DNA from: Candidatus Borrelia undatumii
GTDB taxonomy: Bacteria > Spirochaetota > Spirochaetia > Borreliales > Borreliaceae
Reading direction: 5' to 3'
DNA: 64,000 nt
Assembly: GCF_020882015.2 (NCBI RefSeq)
Contig: NZ_CP086555.2
Location: 310,001 to 374,000 of the forward strand
The translations under genes and the position numbers were made by a program. The first letter of the stretch is position 1. Each line of letters begins with the position of its first letter. This document shows, in pieces, positions 36,058-46,336 of the stretch. The notes under the pieces are model-generated. The model was not told where the DNA came from. It searched no databases and was given only the letters and a program-made list of their open reading frames with translations.

Positions 36058-37507
36058 CTTTCAATTTGTCCACTAAAATTTCATTTGCAAGTACAGGATC
36101 AGCCATTCCAGAAGTCTTTTTCATAATCTGTCCCATCATGAATTTCAACGCATGACTTTTACCTTTTTTGTAAAGTTCAACTGACTTAGAATTTTCACCT
36201 AAAACTTCAACCACAACCGATTCAATCAGAGATTTATCACTTATCTGTTCTAAATTTTTCTCACCAACAATTAAAGAAGGAGAAGCATTTGTGTCAAGCA
36301 TTTCTACAAACACTTCCTTGGCAATCTTTCCACTTACTCTCCTACTAACGATAAGCTCAACAAGTTCTCCAATATACGACGGGGGTATATTAAAATCAAG
36401 TATATTGATCCCTCTCTCATTAAGCACGCTCAATACCTCAGACAATACCCAATTAGCCACCCTTTTAGGGTCACTTACACCCAACGCCGCATCTTCAAAG
36501 TATTTAACCAAATTTTTATCAGAAGTTAGGGTAATAACATCAAAATCACTAAGACCATATTCCTTCTTTAGTCTAATTCTTGCATCAAAAGGCAACTCAA
36601 CCATCCTACCAATCTTTATGCTTTCAATATAATCATCATCCAGCCTTACTAAAGGCAAGTCCGGCTCTTTAATGTACCTATAGTCCGCCACTGTTTCTTT
36701 GCTTCTTTGAAGTACCGTAACTCCTCTCTTGTCATCAAAACCCCTTGTGTGTTTACCCTCATCCCTAAAAGTCTTTCTATTTAAAATCCATTCCTCTTTT
36801 TGCCTTTTCTCTTCATAATCAATTGCCAACTTCACGAACTTAAAAGAATTTAAATTCTTTATCTCAGCAATTGGAGTTTTATACTCAATATCGCCCTCAT
36901 TGATAAGCAAATTGATATTAACGTCACAGCGAAAAGAACCATCTTCCATATTGCAATCGGATAAATTAAGGTATCTAAAAATTTCCCTTAAAGAATTTAA
37001 ATAAGCCGCAGCCTCATCCCTACTGTTAATGTCTGGGGCAGAAACAATCTCTAACAATGGAGCGCCTGAGCGATTAAAATCAACATAACTTCTATTATCA
37101 CTTTCAAGCAAATGTAAACTCTTCCCAGAGTCTTCTTCCATATGTATTCTGGTAATATTAATTTTTTTAAAACCTGAAGAAACTCCAATAAAAATAAATC
37201 CATTCTCACAAATCGGCTCATCATTTTGAGATATCTGATATCCTTTGGGCAAATCAGGGTAGGAATAATGTTTTCTATCAAACTTGACAATATTTTTGAT
37301 CCTAGAATTTGTAGCGTGCCCTGCAAGAATCGCACTATTTACTAATTCCTTGTTAACGGTAGGCAATGCTCCAGGAAGCCCAAGACATGTCGGACAGGTA
37401 CGAGAATTCGGAATCCCACCAAACTCGTTCCTGCACCCACAAAAAGCCTTCGTCTTAAGTCCCAATTGCACATGCAACTCTATTCCAATAAGTAATCTAT
37501 ATACCAT
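36050..37507 (-). CDS. gatB: Asp/Glu-tRNA amidotransferase subunit B
   Basis: GatB activates misacylated Glu-tRNA(Gln) or Asp-tRNA(Asn) and transfers ammonia delivered by GatA. The 485-residue protein shows LIGIELHVQLGLKTKAFCGC, the zinc-site CPTCLGLPGALPTVN, IHMEEDSGKSLHL, DFNRSGAPLLEIVS and YRYIKEPDLPLVRL, and a C-terminal tRNA-binding helical domain ending KFMMGQIMKKTSGMADP. Borrelia uses this route because it lacks glutaminyl-tRNA synthetase (family knowledge). It overlaps gatA by 11 bases. Confidence 0.97.
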   Translation of the reverse strand: MVYRLLIGIELHVQLGLKTKAFCGCRNEFGGIPNSRTCPTCLGLPGALPTVNKELVNSAILAGHATNSRIKNIVKFDRKHYSYPDLPKGYQISQNDEPICENGFIFIGVSSGFKKINITRIHMEEDSGKSLHLLESDNRSYVDFNRSGAPLLEIVSAPDINSRDEAAAYLNSLREIFRYLNLSDCNMEDGSFRCDVNINLLINEGDIEYKTPIAEIKNLNSFKFVKLAIDYEEKRQKEEWILNRKTFRDEGKHTRGFDDKRGVTVLQRSKETVADYRYIKEPDLPLVRLDDDYIESIKIGRMVELPFDARIRLKKEYGLSDFDVITLTSDKNLVKYFEDAALGVSDPKRVANWVLSEVLSVLNERGINILDFNIPPSYIGELVELIVSRRVSGKIAKEVFVEMLDTNASPSLIVGEKNLEQISDKSLIESVVVEVLGENSKSVELYKKGKSHALKFMMGQIMKKTSGMADPVLANEILVDKLKDV

Positions 37508-38942
37508 CTAGCCCCAATTCCCTTATCACATTTCTTGAAAAATTTAAAAGCTCAAAATCTCTTCTAGCTTGCCCAATTATCTGCATACCAATAGGCAGTC
37601 CCTCTTTGTCTTTCGCAAAAGGAAGTGAAATTGCAGGAGCACCAATCAGATTAGCAATCACAGTACATATATCAGAATAATACATTCTTATAGGGTCATC
37701 ACAAACCTCACCAATTTTAAAAGGTTTAACAAAACTGGTAGGCGTAATAATATATTCAAACTTACTGAAAAGCTCATTAAATTTGGGGACTACCACATTT
37801 TCAATAACTCGGCAAGCCCTTGCGTAATACCTTAAATCATAACCTTCTGACAATAAATAATTACCAAGAACAATACGCCTTTTCACTTCTTCATTGAAAA
37901 ATGAACTTCTGTGTTTAAAATAAAAATCGCTTAAAGTTAAATTATCCCTTATCATTTTTCCATAACGAAGTCCCGTATAACGAGCAAGATTAGAGGCTGC
38001 CTCAACAGGAGATATTGAATAATAAAGAGACAACACGTAAGAAATTTCTTCTATTGAAACCTCATGTATTACAACCCCTTTACTTAAAAGCTCAGACTTA
38101 AATCTAGAAAATTCACAAACAACATCCTTGTCCATTAAATCTTCACCAAGCTCCTTGATTGTAGCCAACCTAATATTCTTCAAGGATCTATCTAGCAACG
38201 GATAAGGGTTTGTAATAATATCTATGCTAGTAGCGTCCATTTTATCAATTCCACAGGTGTATCTTAATACTAAAGCTATATCATCAATGAAACGAGAAAA
38301 AAAACCTATCTGATCAAGTGACGATGCATAGGAGACAAGCCCGTAACGGGACAGACCTCCATAAGAAGGCTTAAAGCCAATGACACCAACAAAAGAAGCA
38401 GGAAGTCTAACAGACCCCCCTGTATCGCTACCGAGTGAAAAAGGAGCTTGATTTCCCGCAACAACCGCACCAGAGCCACCGGAACTACCCCCAACAACAT
38501 ACTCCTTATTTAAAGGATTAAGGGTTGCACCGTAATAAGAAAATTCACAAGAAGAACCCATCGCAAATTCATCCATATTAGTCCTACCAAGCAAAATTGC
38601 ACCCCTATCTCTTAACCTTTTAATAACGGTTGCATCATAGGGAGAAACATAACCCTGTAAAATCTCGGAGGCACATGTTAAGCCCTTATCTTTAATCGCA
38701 ATGTTATCCTTAACAGCAATGGGCATTCCAATTAAAGGAAAATCCTGTCCCCCCCCCTTCGCCAAAAGAACATCGTATTCTTTTGCCCAATCCAAAGAAT
38801 CATCAAAAAATTCAATATAACCATTAATATCTTTACCTAATTCATATTGCCTCTTATAAGAAAGGACAATATCGTAAACACTACATTTACGGCCTAATAT
38901 CAATTCTTTAATCTTCACCAAACTTACATTTCTCAAATCCAA
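37497..38942 (-). CDS. gatA: Asp/Glu-tRNA amidotransferase subunit A
   Basis: GatA is the amidase that releases ammonia from glutamine. The Ser-cisSer-Lys triad can be placed at PIAVKDNIAIKDKGLTCAS (Lys), GGSSGGSGAVVAGNQAPFSL (both serines) and LGSDTGGSVRLPASF. I set the start at TTG 38942 (LDLRNVSLVKIKELIL), seven bases after GGGGG and just past the gatC stop, because this gives 481 residues and the usual GatA N-terminus; the longer open frame to 39023 lies entirely inside gatC. A missing conventional start makes this choice inferential. Confidence 0.95.
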   Translation of the reverse strand: MDLRNVSLVKIKELILGRKCSVYDIVLSYKRQYELGKDINGYIEFFDDSLDWAKEYDVLLAKGGGQDFPLIGMPIAVKDNIAIKDKGLTCASEILQGYVSPYDATVIKRLRDRGAILLGRTNMDEFAMGSSCEFSYYGATLNPLNKEYVVGGSSGGSGAVVAGNQAPFSLGSDTGGSVRLPASFVGVIGFKPSYGGLSRYGLVSYASSLDQIGFFSRFIDDIALVLRYTCGIDKMDATSIDIITNPYPLLDRSLKNIRLATIKELGEDLMDKDVVCEFSRFKSELLSKGVVIHEVSIEEISYVLSLYYSISPVEAASNLARYTGLRYGKMIRDNLTLSDFYFKHRSSFFNEEVKRRIVLGNYLLSEGYDLRYYARACRVIENVVVPKFNELFSKFEYIITPTSFVKPFKIGEVCDDPIRMYYSDICTVIANLIGAPAISLPFAKDKEGLPIGMQIIGQARRDFELLNFSRNVIRELGLDGI

Positions 38943-38943
38943 A

Positions 38944-39228
38944 TCAATGCCCCCATTCAAGTACTTTAGGAGATGGGAAATATCCATCCAGAAATAGATT
39001 ACTAAATTTTTTAATGGACTCAATCTTCAAAGAAGGCAAGACCTCATCCTCCCTTAAATCAGATAAAGCACACGCCCTCTGTTTAAAATCATCTCCAACA
39101 TCAAATTCAGAAATTTTATTTAACATACCAACAACTTTTTCAAACTTTTCAACAAACTTTTGCTCTTCATCCCCGTCCAAACTCAACAAACTTAACTTCA
39201 AGCTATTTTCCAAATGGATATCTCTCAA
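38944..39228 (-). CDS. gatC: Asp/Glu-tRNA amidotransferase subunit C
   Basis: A 94-residue GatC, the small subunit that stabilises the GatA-GatB complex. The pattern LEFSLKLSLLSLDGDEE-like start and FEKVVGMLNKISEFDVG, then LREDEVLPSL (the LRxDEV motif) are typical. Its stop overlaps the preferred gatA start region. Order gatC-gatA-gatB in transcription direction is standard. Confidence 0.93.
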   Translation of the reverse strand: MRDIHLENSLKLSLLSLDGDEEQKFVEKFEKVVGMLNKISEFDVGDDFKQRACALSDLREDEVLPSLKIESIKKFSNLFLDGYFPSPKVLEWGH

Positions 39229-39237
39229 ACCTCACCT

Positions 39238-41334
39238 CTAAATTTTAGAAAGTCCTTTAATATAGGCTGAATTTAAAATCGCTCTCTTCCCGCTCCTTAG
39301 ATTAATCTTAATAAATTGCTCTCCACCTTGATACCACCTATCCACAATCACCCCACGCTCTCCATTGTAAGTTATATAATCTCCAATATTAAAGTTCTTG
39401 TCATTACTTTTTGAAAAAAAATATTTAAAATTATCCTCCAGATATTCTGGGACAAAGATAATATCATAACAATCCTTGCTAATATCTTGAAAAAAGGTTG
39501 AAATAGCGGTATTTCTCAACATACCTCCAAAAAATCTCTGCAAACTGAGCGTAATAATAAGCTCAAACCTAGCTCTGGTAAGAGCAACATAAAAAAGCCT
39601 TCTTTCTTCTTCTAATCTTCCTTCTGTCAATTCCTCTATCTCAGCAGGTAGCAATCCCTTCTCAAGCCCAGATATTATCACTCTATCAAACTCAAGCCCT
39701 TTAACCCCATGAATCGAAGATAAAAGTACACCAGAATTAGAATCTCCGTGCATTAAAGGCGCCAGAGATGAATTTTCTAAAAACATTACAAGCCCCTCAA
39801 AACTACCAGAATACTCAACTCCACTCCCAATAAGCTCATCAATGTTCCTAGTCTTTTCCTCTTTATCAAACTTTTGATAGTAATCCCAAAGGCCAAACTT
39901 AATTGCAACGTCTTTGATAAACGTAGATAAGTTCACATAAATATCTTCTTTAATTCTTTTACCCAATGAATCATAAATACTTAAAAAGGCAATAAGAGCA
40001 TCCCCTGCCTTACCCCTTAGAGACCCAGCAACCCTTCTACTCGCAATAATCAAATCTAGATCAACATCACTATCATTTAACGCCCCTATTATCTTATCTG
40101 TGGTAGTTTTGCCAATCCCCCTTGCAGGTTTATTTACTACTCTCAGGAAAGACACCTTATCCTTTCTATTTACAAAAAGCCTGAGCAGAGAAATTACATC
40201 TTTAACTTCTTCCCTCTCATAAAATCTAATCGAACCTAACACTCTATATGGAATATTCCTCTTTAAGAAAGATTTTTCAAACTGAAAAGACTGGTAATTA
40301 AATCTATAAAGAACCGCCGTATCAAGCCTTTCTTTAATAAGAAAACTAGAAAAATACTCTGCCTCTTCTGTAGGATTTTGAAAGACGAAAAATTTCATTT
40401 TCTTACCCATCTTATTATTAGCAACTATCATCTTCTCATACCGATTCTTATTCTTTGAAATAACTTCATTTGCAACATTAACAATACCCAAAGTAGAGCG
40501 ATAATTTTGTACCAAATAATACCTGGATACATCACTAAATGTCTTTTCAAACTCAAGAATATTTTCAACTCTGGCTCCTCTAAAGGAGTATATAGACTGG
40601 TCTTCGTCCCCTACTACCATAAAGTGCATTCCCTGACCATAAAGCTCCTTTAAAAACAAAAACTGCGCATAATTAGTATCCTGATATTCATCTACAAGGA
40701 TGGCTTTAAACCTTTTCTGCACCCGCCTCTTTATATCTTCAGAACCTCTTAACATTAGAGTAGACTTAAGAATAAGATCAGCAAAATCAAAGGCATTACT
40801 CTTGGCTTTTTCTTGCTCATAAGTCTTAATTTCTCTATAAATTTTCCCCTCAACGCCGAAATATTCATTTAGACAACTACTTTCTTTCACCTTAAGTATT
40901 GAAGACGAAACTTGCTTTGCAAACTCAATGGTCGGAGCAAGACCAATTTGCTTAACAAATTTCACAACATCACCAGTATCCCAAATTGTAAAATTTGAAT
41001 CATAATTCTTGTCAAATTCTTTAAAGTAAATTCTTAAAAGCCAAGCACCAAAAGAATGAAAAGTTTGAATGTGTAAAGACCTATTAAAATCAAAAAGATG
41101 ATTTATCCTTTCATTCATCTCCCTTGCAACCTTATTTGTAAACGTTAAAGCAAGTATCTCCTCTGGCTTTAACTCCATCTTTTTTATCAAATAAGCTATT
41201 TTGGCCGTTATAACCCTTGTTTTCCCACTGCCTGGCCCCGCTAAAACAAGAATAGGATTACCAGTATTATCTAGAACAATTTCCCTTTGGCAAGAATTCA
41301 AACTAAAAAGAAATTCTTCTACCCTGTCCGCCAC
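39238..41334 (-). CDS. UvrD/PcrA/Rep-type superfamily 1 DNA helicase
   Basis: A 698-residue SF1 helicase. Motifs in order: Q-motif (LNSCQREIVL), I (VLAGPGSGKTRVITAKIAYL), Ia (LALTFTNKVAREMNER), II (ILVDEYQDTNYAQF), III (VVGDEDQSIYSFRGARVENI), IV (LVQNYRST), V (SSIHGVKGLEFDRVIISGLE) and VI (EERRLFYVALTRARFEL). It unwinds DNA in mismatch or excision repair or at stalled forks. A C-terminal Tudor-like tail (FNIGDYITYNGERGVIVDRW) resembles the PcrA RNA-polymerase-binding domain. It lies nine bases from gatC and overlaps the RodZ-like gene by one base. Confidence 0.95.
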   Translation of the reverse strand: MADRVEEFLFSLNSCQREIVLDNTGNPILVLAGPGSGKTRVITAKIAYLIKKMELKPEEILALTFTNKVAREMNERINHLFDFNRSLHIQTFHSFGAWLLRIYFKEFDKNYDSNFTIWDTGDVVKFVKQIGLAPTIEFAKQVSSSILKVKESSCLNEYFGVEGKIYREIKTYEQEKAKSNAFDFADLILKSTLMLRGSEDIKRRVQKRFKAILVDEYQDTNYAQFLFLKELYGQGMHFMVVGDEDQSIYSFRGARVENILEFEKTFSDVSRYYLVQNYRSTLGIVNVANEVISKNKNRYEKMIVANNKMGKKMKFFVFQNPTEEAEYFSSFLIKERLDTAVLYRFNYQSFQFEKSFLKRNIPYRVLGSIRFYEREEVKDVISLLRLFVNRKDKVSFLRVVNKPARGIGKTTTDKIIGALNDSDVDLDLIIASRRVAGSLRGKAGDALIAFLSIYDSLGKRIKEDIYVNLSTFIKDVAIKFGLWDYYQKFDKEEKTRNIDELIGSGVEYSGSFEGLVMFLENSSLAPLMHGDSNSGVLLSSIHGVKGLEFDRVIISGLEKGLLPAEIEELTEGRLEEERRLFYVALTRARFELIITLSLQRFFGGMLRNTAISTFFQDISKDCYDIIFVPEYLEDNFKYFFSKSNDKNFNIGDYITYNGERGVIVDRWYQGGEQFIKINLRSGKRAILNSAYIKGLSKI

Positions 41335-42536
41335 TAATAAACTTCAGAAACCTTAAGATCAAACCCCGTAGGAGTTTTTAACCAAAAAAATTGAACTGTC
41401 ATCATTTCTTTTTCATACCCCCTCAAAACAGAAGTAATATCTTTCCCTTGAAGGGCAATACTAACATCAGAAAGCCTTGATAAAAACAATATTAAGGATT
41501 TCTTAAAGCTCAAATTAAGAGGATCATCTTTAGCAGCAAGTAAAGATCTTCCTGAAAGATTCCCCTCATCAGCGTACCTCAGAAATGTATCATTTAAAAA
41601 ATGAATCACTAAATCAACATACACAATATTTCTAGAAGAATACAAAGTAGGATATTCACTAACCATCCTACTTCTGGGTCCATTAACCTCAAACCCCCAA
41701 TCTAAAATTTCAAACCTACTAGAAAGGCTAGTTTCAGACACATGTTCAACATTCAAAACAAAGGATTCCAAGCTCACATGAGCTTTCCTGACCCTACCAC
41801 TGGAATAATTTTCATAAATCATTCTCACCCTCATATCATCATTAAGGCCTATTTCTCGAGACTTACCTAACTTGAAAACATTTTGACTATTACCAAGCTC
41901 ATCTGTAATAACTAAATCATCGTTATTAAATGAAACTCTATATCTTGAAATAGTGTTACCATAAATCAAAGATAAAAAATCACCATCTGCAAGAGAAGCA
42001 TTCCAAAAATTTTCTTTATCAAAAGGAATTTCATGAAATGCGGGAGACTTCCTTGCAACATGGTTTGCCCTAAATATTTTCTTTAAATAAGCATTGATTT
42101 CATTAAAATTGAGGATAAAAAATATTAGCAGCACCGCAAAGCCAACCAATCCCAATAATATTTTAATCGCTGTAGAAGAACCTACATTGGAAATATCCAT
42201 ACTCTTATTGGAAAGACTCCCCTCACTTGTAAACTTTGAACCAACATTTTTATTTTCAGCTTTAATGCCAATGTAACTGTCATTAATCCTTCTCTTGTGC
42301 TCCTTAAAAAGAGATGAAATATACCAAACATCAATATCTAAATACTCACTATATGTCCTTAAAAACCCTACAGCTAAAACTTCATTTGGAAATAATTCAA
42401 TATCAGAGTCTTCAAGAGCTTTAAGATATTTAACAGAAATCTTAATTTCATCAGATATAACCTCAAGATTTAGTCCTCTATCAACTCTAGCTTTCTTCAA
42501 AAAATCTCCAAACTTGACGAACTCATTCTCTTCCAT
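41334..42536 (-). CDS. RodZ-like helix-turn-helix membrane protein (bb0345 position)
   Basis: A 400-residue protein with an N-terminal helix-turn-helix of the HTH_25/RodZ type (GDFLKKARVDRGLNLEVIS then IKISVKYLKALEDSD, LPNEVLAVGFLRTYSEYLD-like spacing), a single transmembrane helix around residues 127-145 (KILLGLVGFAVLLIFFILN), and a beta-rich extracytoplasmic region. This is the architecture of RodZ, which links MreB to the cell-wall machinery. The periplasmic part is longer than E. coli RodZ and unrecognised. It lies between the helicase and lolA. Confidence 0.8.
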   Translation of the reverse strand: MEENEFVKFGDFLKKARVDRGLNLEVISDEIKISVKYLKALEDSDIELFPNEVLAVGFLRTYSEYLDIDVWYISSLFKEHKRRINDSYIGIKAENKNVGSKFTSEGSLSNKSMDISNVGSSTAIKILLGLVGFAVLLIFFILNFNEINAYLKKIFRANHVARKSPAFHEIPFDKENFWNASLADGDFLSLIYGNTISRYRVSFNNDDLVITDELGNSQNVFKLGKSREIGLNDDMRVRMIYENYSSGRVRKAHVSLESFVLNVEHVSETSLSSRFEILDWGFEVNGPRSRMVSEYPTLYSSRNIVYVDLVIHFLNDTFLRYADEGNLSGRSLLAAKDDPLNLSFKKSLILFLSRLSDVSIALQGKDITSVLRGYEKEMMTVQFFWLKTPTGFDLKVSEVY

Positions 42537-42547
42537 AGTCTAGCTCC

Positions 42548-43204
42548 TCAAGCTCTCTTAACATCATACAAAAAATTATCTACCTTGTTTGAAGTTTTCG
42601 GCGGATCATACTTAAAACTACTCTCAGGGATTCCAACATTAAACTTCACAGACAAAAGGTCAATAACGATTTCTCTTCCACCACCAGTAGGATAAGCAAT
42701 AATCCTCCTAATCGCACCACTTTCTGCAAAAGCAATCATAAAAGAATCGATTGTAGCAGCTCCCTTATAAAGCCGTCTTGAAAAAGTCAATTTTATAAAA
42801 CTTTCCGCACTCCCCCCAGACTCATCAAGAGGCTCCAAATTGGGAGAATTGGTGTAAGACACACTGTATTCGGTGCCTAAAACACTCATAAAACCACCCC
42901 CTGACTTCCCTCTTGTTAATTGTTGTCTAAAAGAAGTACCAAGAGACGGAACATAAACGGTTAAAAGCTCTCCATCGCTTACAAAAACTTGACTATTTGA
43001 ATCTAAATTAACGATAAACTTGTCTGGAAATTTATACAACAGAGTCCCCGTCTGCTTTAAGCCCTTTATATTAAGACTAATCTTGACCTGCATATCTTCC
43101 ACATTTTGATACTTTGAATAAATATTCTCGAAATACTGATTGGCAGATACCTGAGCGAAAACAGCACACGGATACAAAACCAGCATTAGCATTATTCTCT
43201 TCAT
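42548..43204 (-). CDS. lolA: Periplasmic lipoprotein carrier LolA
   Basis: A 218-residue exported protein with signal peptide MKRIMLMLVLYPCAVFAQVS. The mature sequence follows the LolA/LolB half-barrel pattern: YQNVEDMQVKISLNIKGLKQ, GTLLYKFPDKFIVNLDSNSQ, VFVSDGELLTVYVPSLG and a C-terminal FNVGIPESSFKYDPPK. It should shuttle lipoproteins from the inner to the outer membrane, important in lipoprotein-rich Borrelia. It is divergent from the RqcH-like gene across 166 bases. Confidence 0.88.
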   Translation of the reverse strand: MKRIMLMLVLYPCAVFAQVSANQYFENIYSKYQNVEDMQVKISLNIKGLKQTGTLLYKFPDKFIVNLDSNSQVFVSDGELLTVYVPSLGTSFRQQLTRGKSGGGFMSVLGTEYSVSYTNSPNLEPLDESGGSAESFIKLTFSRRLYKGAATIDSFMIAFAESGAIRRIIAYPTGGGREIVIDLLSVKFNVGIPESSFKYDPPKTSNKVDNFLYDVKRA

Positions 43205-43370
43205 CGCAAAATCCTCACCTTATTAAGCCTAACTATATTAGAAAAATATATTACACAATCCATGCATAACACTCACACTATCATTTGTTAAAACAATAAG
43301 TTACTATTCACAAATATACCATTTTGTGTACTAATAATAAACATAGTTTTTAAAAGATTGAAGAGAGAAA

Positions 43371-44780
43371 ATGTCACTAAACTACAGCGAAATAAATGTA
43401 CTACTTAAGGAGCTTCCCTTAAAAAATTCGTTTTTAAAAAAAATAAAACAACCAAATTACAAGACTTTGGTTATAGAACTCTACAATAAGGAAATAGATG
43501 AAAAAAATTTCAGTATATTAATATCATTGGACCCCAGAACAACCAGGATACACAGAACAAGTAAAAAATTTAACAATATTCAACCTCCTTTAAGATTTTT
43601 TGAATTTCTAAAATCAAAAACTCAAAATGGAAAATTACTTGAGGCTTACCAGATAAACAATGAAAGAATAATCTCGATTAAGGTTGCAAAAAATGAAATG
43701 ATAACATTTATCTTTATAAAATTATGGCCATCATCTCCTAACATAATCGCAACGGACAAAATCTTTAAAATACTTGATACATTTTACAGGAGGCCAAAAT
43801 CGAGAGAAATTACAGGCGAAATTTTTACAAAAGTACTGGAAATTATCGCAAATAATAATGCAGCCCAAAAAATAGAAGCTAGGCTAAAGGATGGCTATAA
43901 TAATCAATCTTCTTACTCTGAATTTATTGAAGACTACTACAGCAACCTAGAGGCAAAAGAAAATGAAGAACTCAATACAAAATTATTTAGAAAAAAATAC
44001 GAGAAAGAAAAAATAAATTTGGAAAAAAGAATACAAGCTTTAGAAACACAAATAAACTCGATTAAAGTAGCTGAATCTAGCAGAGAAAAAGGCGAAGCTC
44101 TTTTATCAAGTATTAATTTAATAAAGAAAGGAATGAACAAAATTACCGTCAAAAAAAGCGATGGAGAAGAAATCACAATAGAATTAGACAACACACTTCT
44201 ACCTAAAGAAAATGCCCTTAAATACTTTAGAGAATACAAAAAAAGTAAAAATTCTTCGACTATCATAAGAGAACAATTAAAAAACGCAAGAAAACAATAC
44301 GATGAATTAATATCAGGGGAAACCTGTAAAGATAAAAAAGATTTAATCTCCTCAGAAAATGCAAGAGTTAAAAAACATTCGCCCCCAAAGAAACAAACCA
44401 TTGGTATCCATTTCATCTCTTTGGGGTTTGAAATCGTTGTGGGAAGGAATGCAAAAGAAAACGACGAACTCTTAAGAGGCTGGGCAAAGGGTAATGACTA
44501 CTGGTTGCACACAAGAGACTGTCCTGGTGCTTATGTATTCATCAGAAACAAAAAAGACAAAACTCCTCCTCTTGAAGTTTTACTCGATGCTGGTAATTTA
44601 TGCGTTTTTTATACAAAAACCGCAAGAAAATCGGGGAAGGCTGACCTTTATTACACTAATGTTAAAAATTTAAGAAGAATAAAAAAGGGGAAAAAGGGGA
44701 TTGTGATACCCAGTAAGGAGAAAAATTTACATATTAAACTAGATCTTAATATACTAAACAAACTGAAAAGCAAAAATTAA
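43371..44780 (+). CDS. RqcH/FbpA (NFACT) family protein
   Basis: A 469-residue member of the fibronectin-binding/RqcH family. The N-terminal half corresponds to NFACT-N, the centre (residues about 190-330) is a coiled coil (KKYEKEKINLEKRIQALETQ), and the C-terminus is the NFACT-R domain (WAKGNDYWLHTRDCPGAYVF, then YTKTARKSGKADLYYTNVKN). RqcH recruits alanyl-tRNA to stalled 50S subunits for C-terminal tailing. In B. burgdorferi BB0347 is annotated as a fibronectin-binding protein, so a surface role has also been claimed; there is no signal peptide here. The start is ATG 43371 after GAAGAGAG. Confidence 0.88.
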   Translation: MSLNYSEINVLLKELPLKNSFLKKIKQPNYKTLVIELYNKEIDEKNFSILISLDPRTTRIHRTSKKFNNIQPPLRFFEFLKSKTQNGKLLEAYQINNERIISIKVAKNEMITFIFIKLWPSSPNIIATDKIFKILDTFYRRPKSREITGEIFTKVLEIIANNNAAQKIEARLKDGYNNQSSYSEFIEDYYSNLEAKENEELNTKLFRKKYEKEKINLEKRIQALETQINSIKVAESSREKGEALLSSINLIKKGMNKITVKKSDGEEITIELDNTLLPKENALKYFREYKKSKNSSTIIREQLKNARKQYDELISGETCKDKKDLISSENARVKKHSPPKKQTIGIHFISLGFEIVVGRNAKENDELLRGWAKGNDYWLHTRDCPGAYVFIRNKKDKTPPLEVLLDAGNLCVFYTKTARKSGKADLYYTNVKNLRRIKKGKKGIVIPSKEKNLHIKLDLNILNKLKSKN

Positions 44781-44833
44781 TGCTAATTAATTCCAATTTA
44801 AATTTAAAATAGAATTGCAAGTCGATAAAAATC

Positions 44834-44862
44834 TTGTTATTGGAACTTAAAAAGCATAAAAT
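44834..44862 (+). promoter_or_regulatory. Promoter for pyk
   Basis: TTGTTA (44834-44839) and TAAAAT (44857-44862) are separated by 17 bases. The predicted start is about 16 bases upstream of the pyk ATG (44886), with GGAGGG (44872-44877) as the ribosome-binding site. Confidence 0.55.
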
Positions 44863-44885
44863 TTAAATAGCGGAGGGACAAGCAA

Positions 44886-46319
44886 ATGATAAAAAAATTA
44901 ACAAAAATAGTAGCAACGATATCTGACCTTAGATGCGACCCAGATCACATAAAAGATTTATATGAAGCAGGGGTTAATGTAATAAGACTTAACACAGCTC
45001 ATCAATCTCATGAAGATGCTTTAAAGGTGATTAACAATGTTAGACAAGTTTCAAATAAAATAGCATTAATGATTGACACAAAAGGCCCAGAAGTTAGAAC
45101 GGCAAACATTGAAACCCCCATTTCCGTCAAAATGGGAGACAGGGTAATGATCTCAACATCACCTATTGACGATCCCAAATCGTTTCAAACTAATTACAAT
45201 AACTTTGTTAATGAGGTTCCAAATGGCTCCAGGGTTCTTATTGATGATGGCGAACTCGAAATGATTGTTATTGAAAAACTAACAGACAGATTGATTTTTG
45301 AGGTTAAAAATGACGGACAAATTAAAAATAAAAAATCGATAAATACACCAGGAGTTCCACTTAAACTACAATCTGTAACCGAAAAGGACAAAGGATTTAT
45401 TGAACTTGCTGCAAAACAAAATATTGATTTTATTGCCCACTCATTTGTAAGACATGAAAAGGATATTCAAGACGTCAAGGATATATTAAATACTGCTGGG
45501 AATCCTGATGTAAAAATCATTTCTAAAGTTGAAAATCAAGAAGGAATCGATAATATTGAAGAAATTGTAAAGGCTTCATATGGAATCATGGTGGCAAGAG
45601 GGGACATGGGTGTTGAAATACCTGCTGAGGATGTCCCTTTGGCTCAAATTAAAATAACAAAAACTTGCATCAAGTATGGAGTACCCGTAATTACTGCAAC
45701 ACAAATGCTTCACTCAATGATTGAAAATCCAAGGCCTACACGGGCAGAGGTTTCCGACGTTGCTAATGCAATTTTAAATGGTACAGACGCTATCATGTTG
45801 TCAGGTGAGACAGCCTACGGTAAATATCCAATTGAGTCTGTTAAGATGATGACTAGAATCGCTAGAGAAGTTGAAAAACATAGGGAAAAAACATTATTTA
45901 GAGATGAAATCTTTTGTAGTAAAAGGATTATTAGAAACTACATTATTAAATGTGCAATTGACTCAACTAAAATAATGCCCATAAAAGCTATCATTGTTGA
46001 CTCACTAAAGGGGCGTACTGCAAGAGTAATGGCTACATATAGAGCGAGCGTTCCTTTGTTTATTACAACAAGCAATGAGAGAATTGCAAGAGAACTATCC
46101 CTTTCTTATGGCGTTTATTCTAATCTTGTTGATAACAGCTTTAAAAGAACAACTGAGTTTGTAGTAACTTCCCTTGAGCTACTCAAGAAACAAGGAATAG
46201 TTAAAGACTCAGACACTGTAGTCATTATCTCTGGAAACCCAAAAAGAGACGCAAGCAAGGGTACAGAATTTATGGAAATAAATACAGTAGAAGACGCAAT
46301 TAAGGGACGGAACATATAA
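44886..46319 (+). CDS. pyk: Pyruvate kinase
   Basis: A 477-residue pyruvate kinase, the ATP-yielding last step of glycolysis (PEP + ADP to pyruvate + ATP). Motifs include MIDTKGPEVRTANIETP, the active-site segment IISKVENQEGIDNIEEI, MVARGDMGVEIPAEDVPLAQ, TATQMLHSMIENPRPTRAEV and MLSGETAYGKYP. The C-terminal allosteric-type domain is present. A ribosome-binding site GGAGGG precedes the ATG. Another small gene follows 17 bases later. Confidence 0.97.
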   Translation: MIKKLTKIVATISDLRCDPDHIKDLYEAGVNVIRLNTAHQSHEDALKVINNVRQVSNKIALMIDTKGPEVRTANIETPISVKMGDRVMISTSPIDDPKSFQTNYNNFVNEVPNGSRVLIDDGELEMIVIEKLTDRLIFEVKNDGQIKNKKSINTPGVPLKLQSVTEKDKGFIELAAKQNIDFIAHSFVRHEKDIQDVKDILNTAGNPDVKIISKVENQEGIDNIEEIVKASYGIMVARGDMGVEIPAEDVPLAQIKITKTCIKYGVPVITATQMLHSMIENPRPTRAEVSDVANAILNGTDAIMLSGETAYGKYPIESVKMMTRIAREVEKHREKTLFRDEIFCSKRIIRNYIIKCAIDSTKIMPIKAIIVDSLKGRTARVMATYRASVPLFITTSNERIARELSLSYGVYSNLVDNSFKRTTEFVVTSLELLKKQGIVKDSDTVVIISGNPKRDASKGTEFMEINTVEDAIKGRNI

Positions 46320-46336
46320 ACAAAATAAGAAATAGT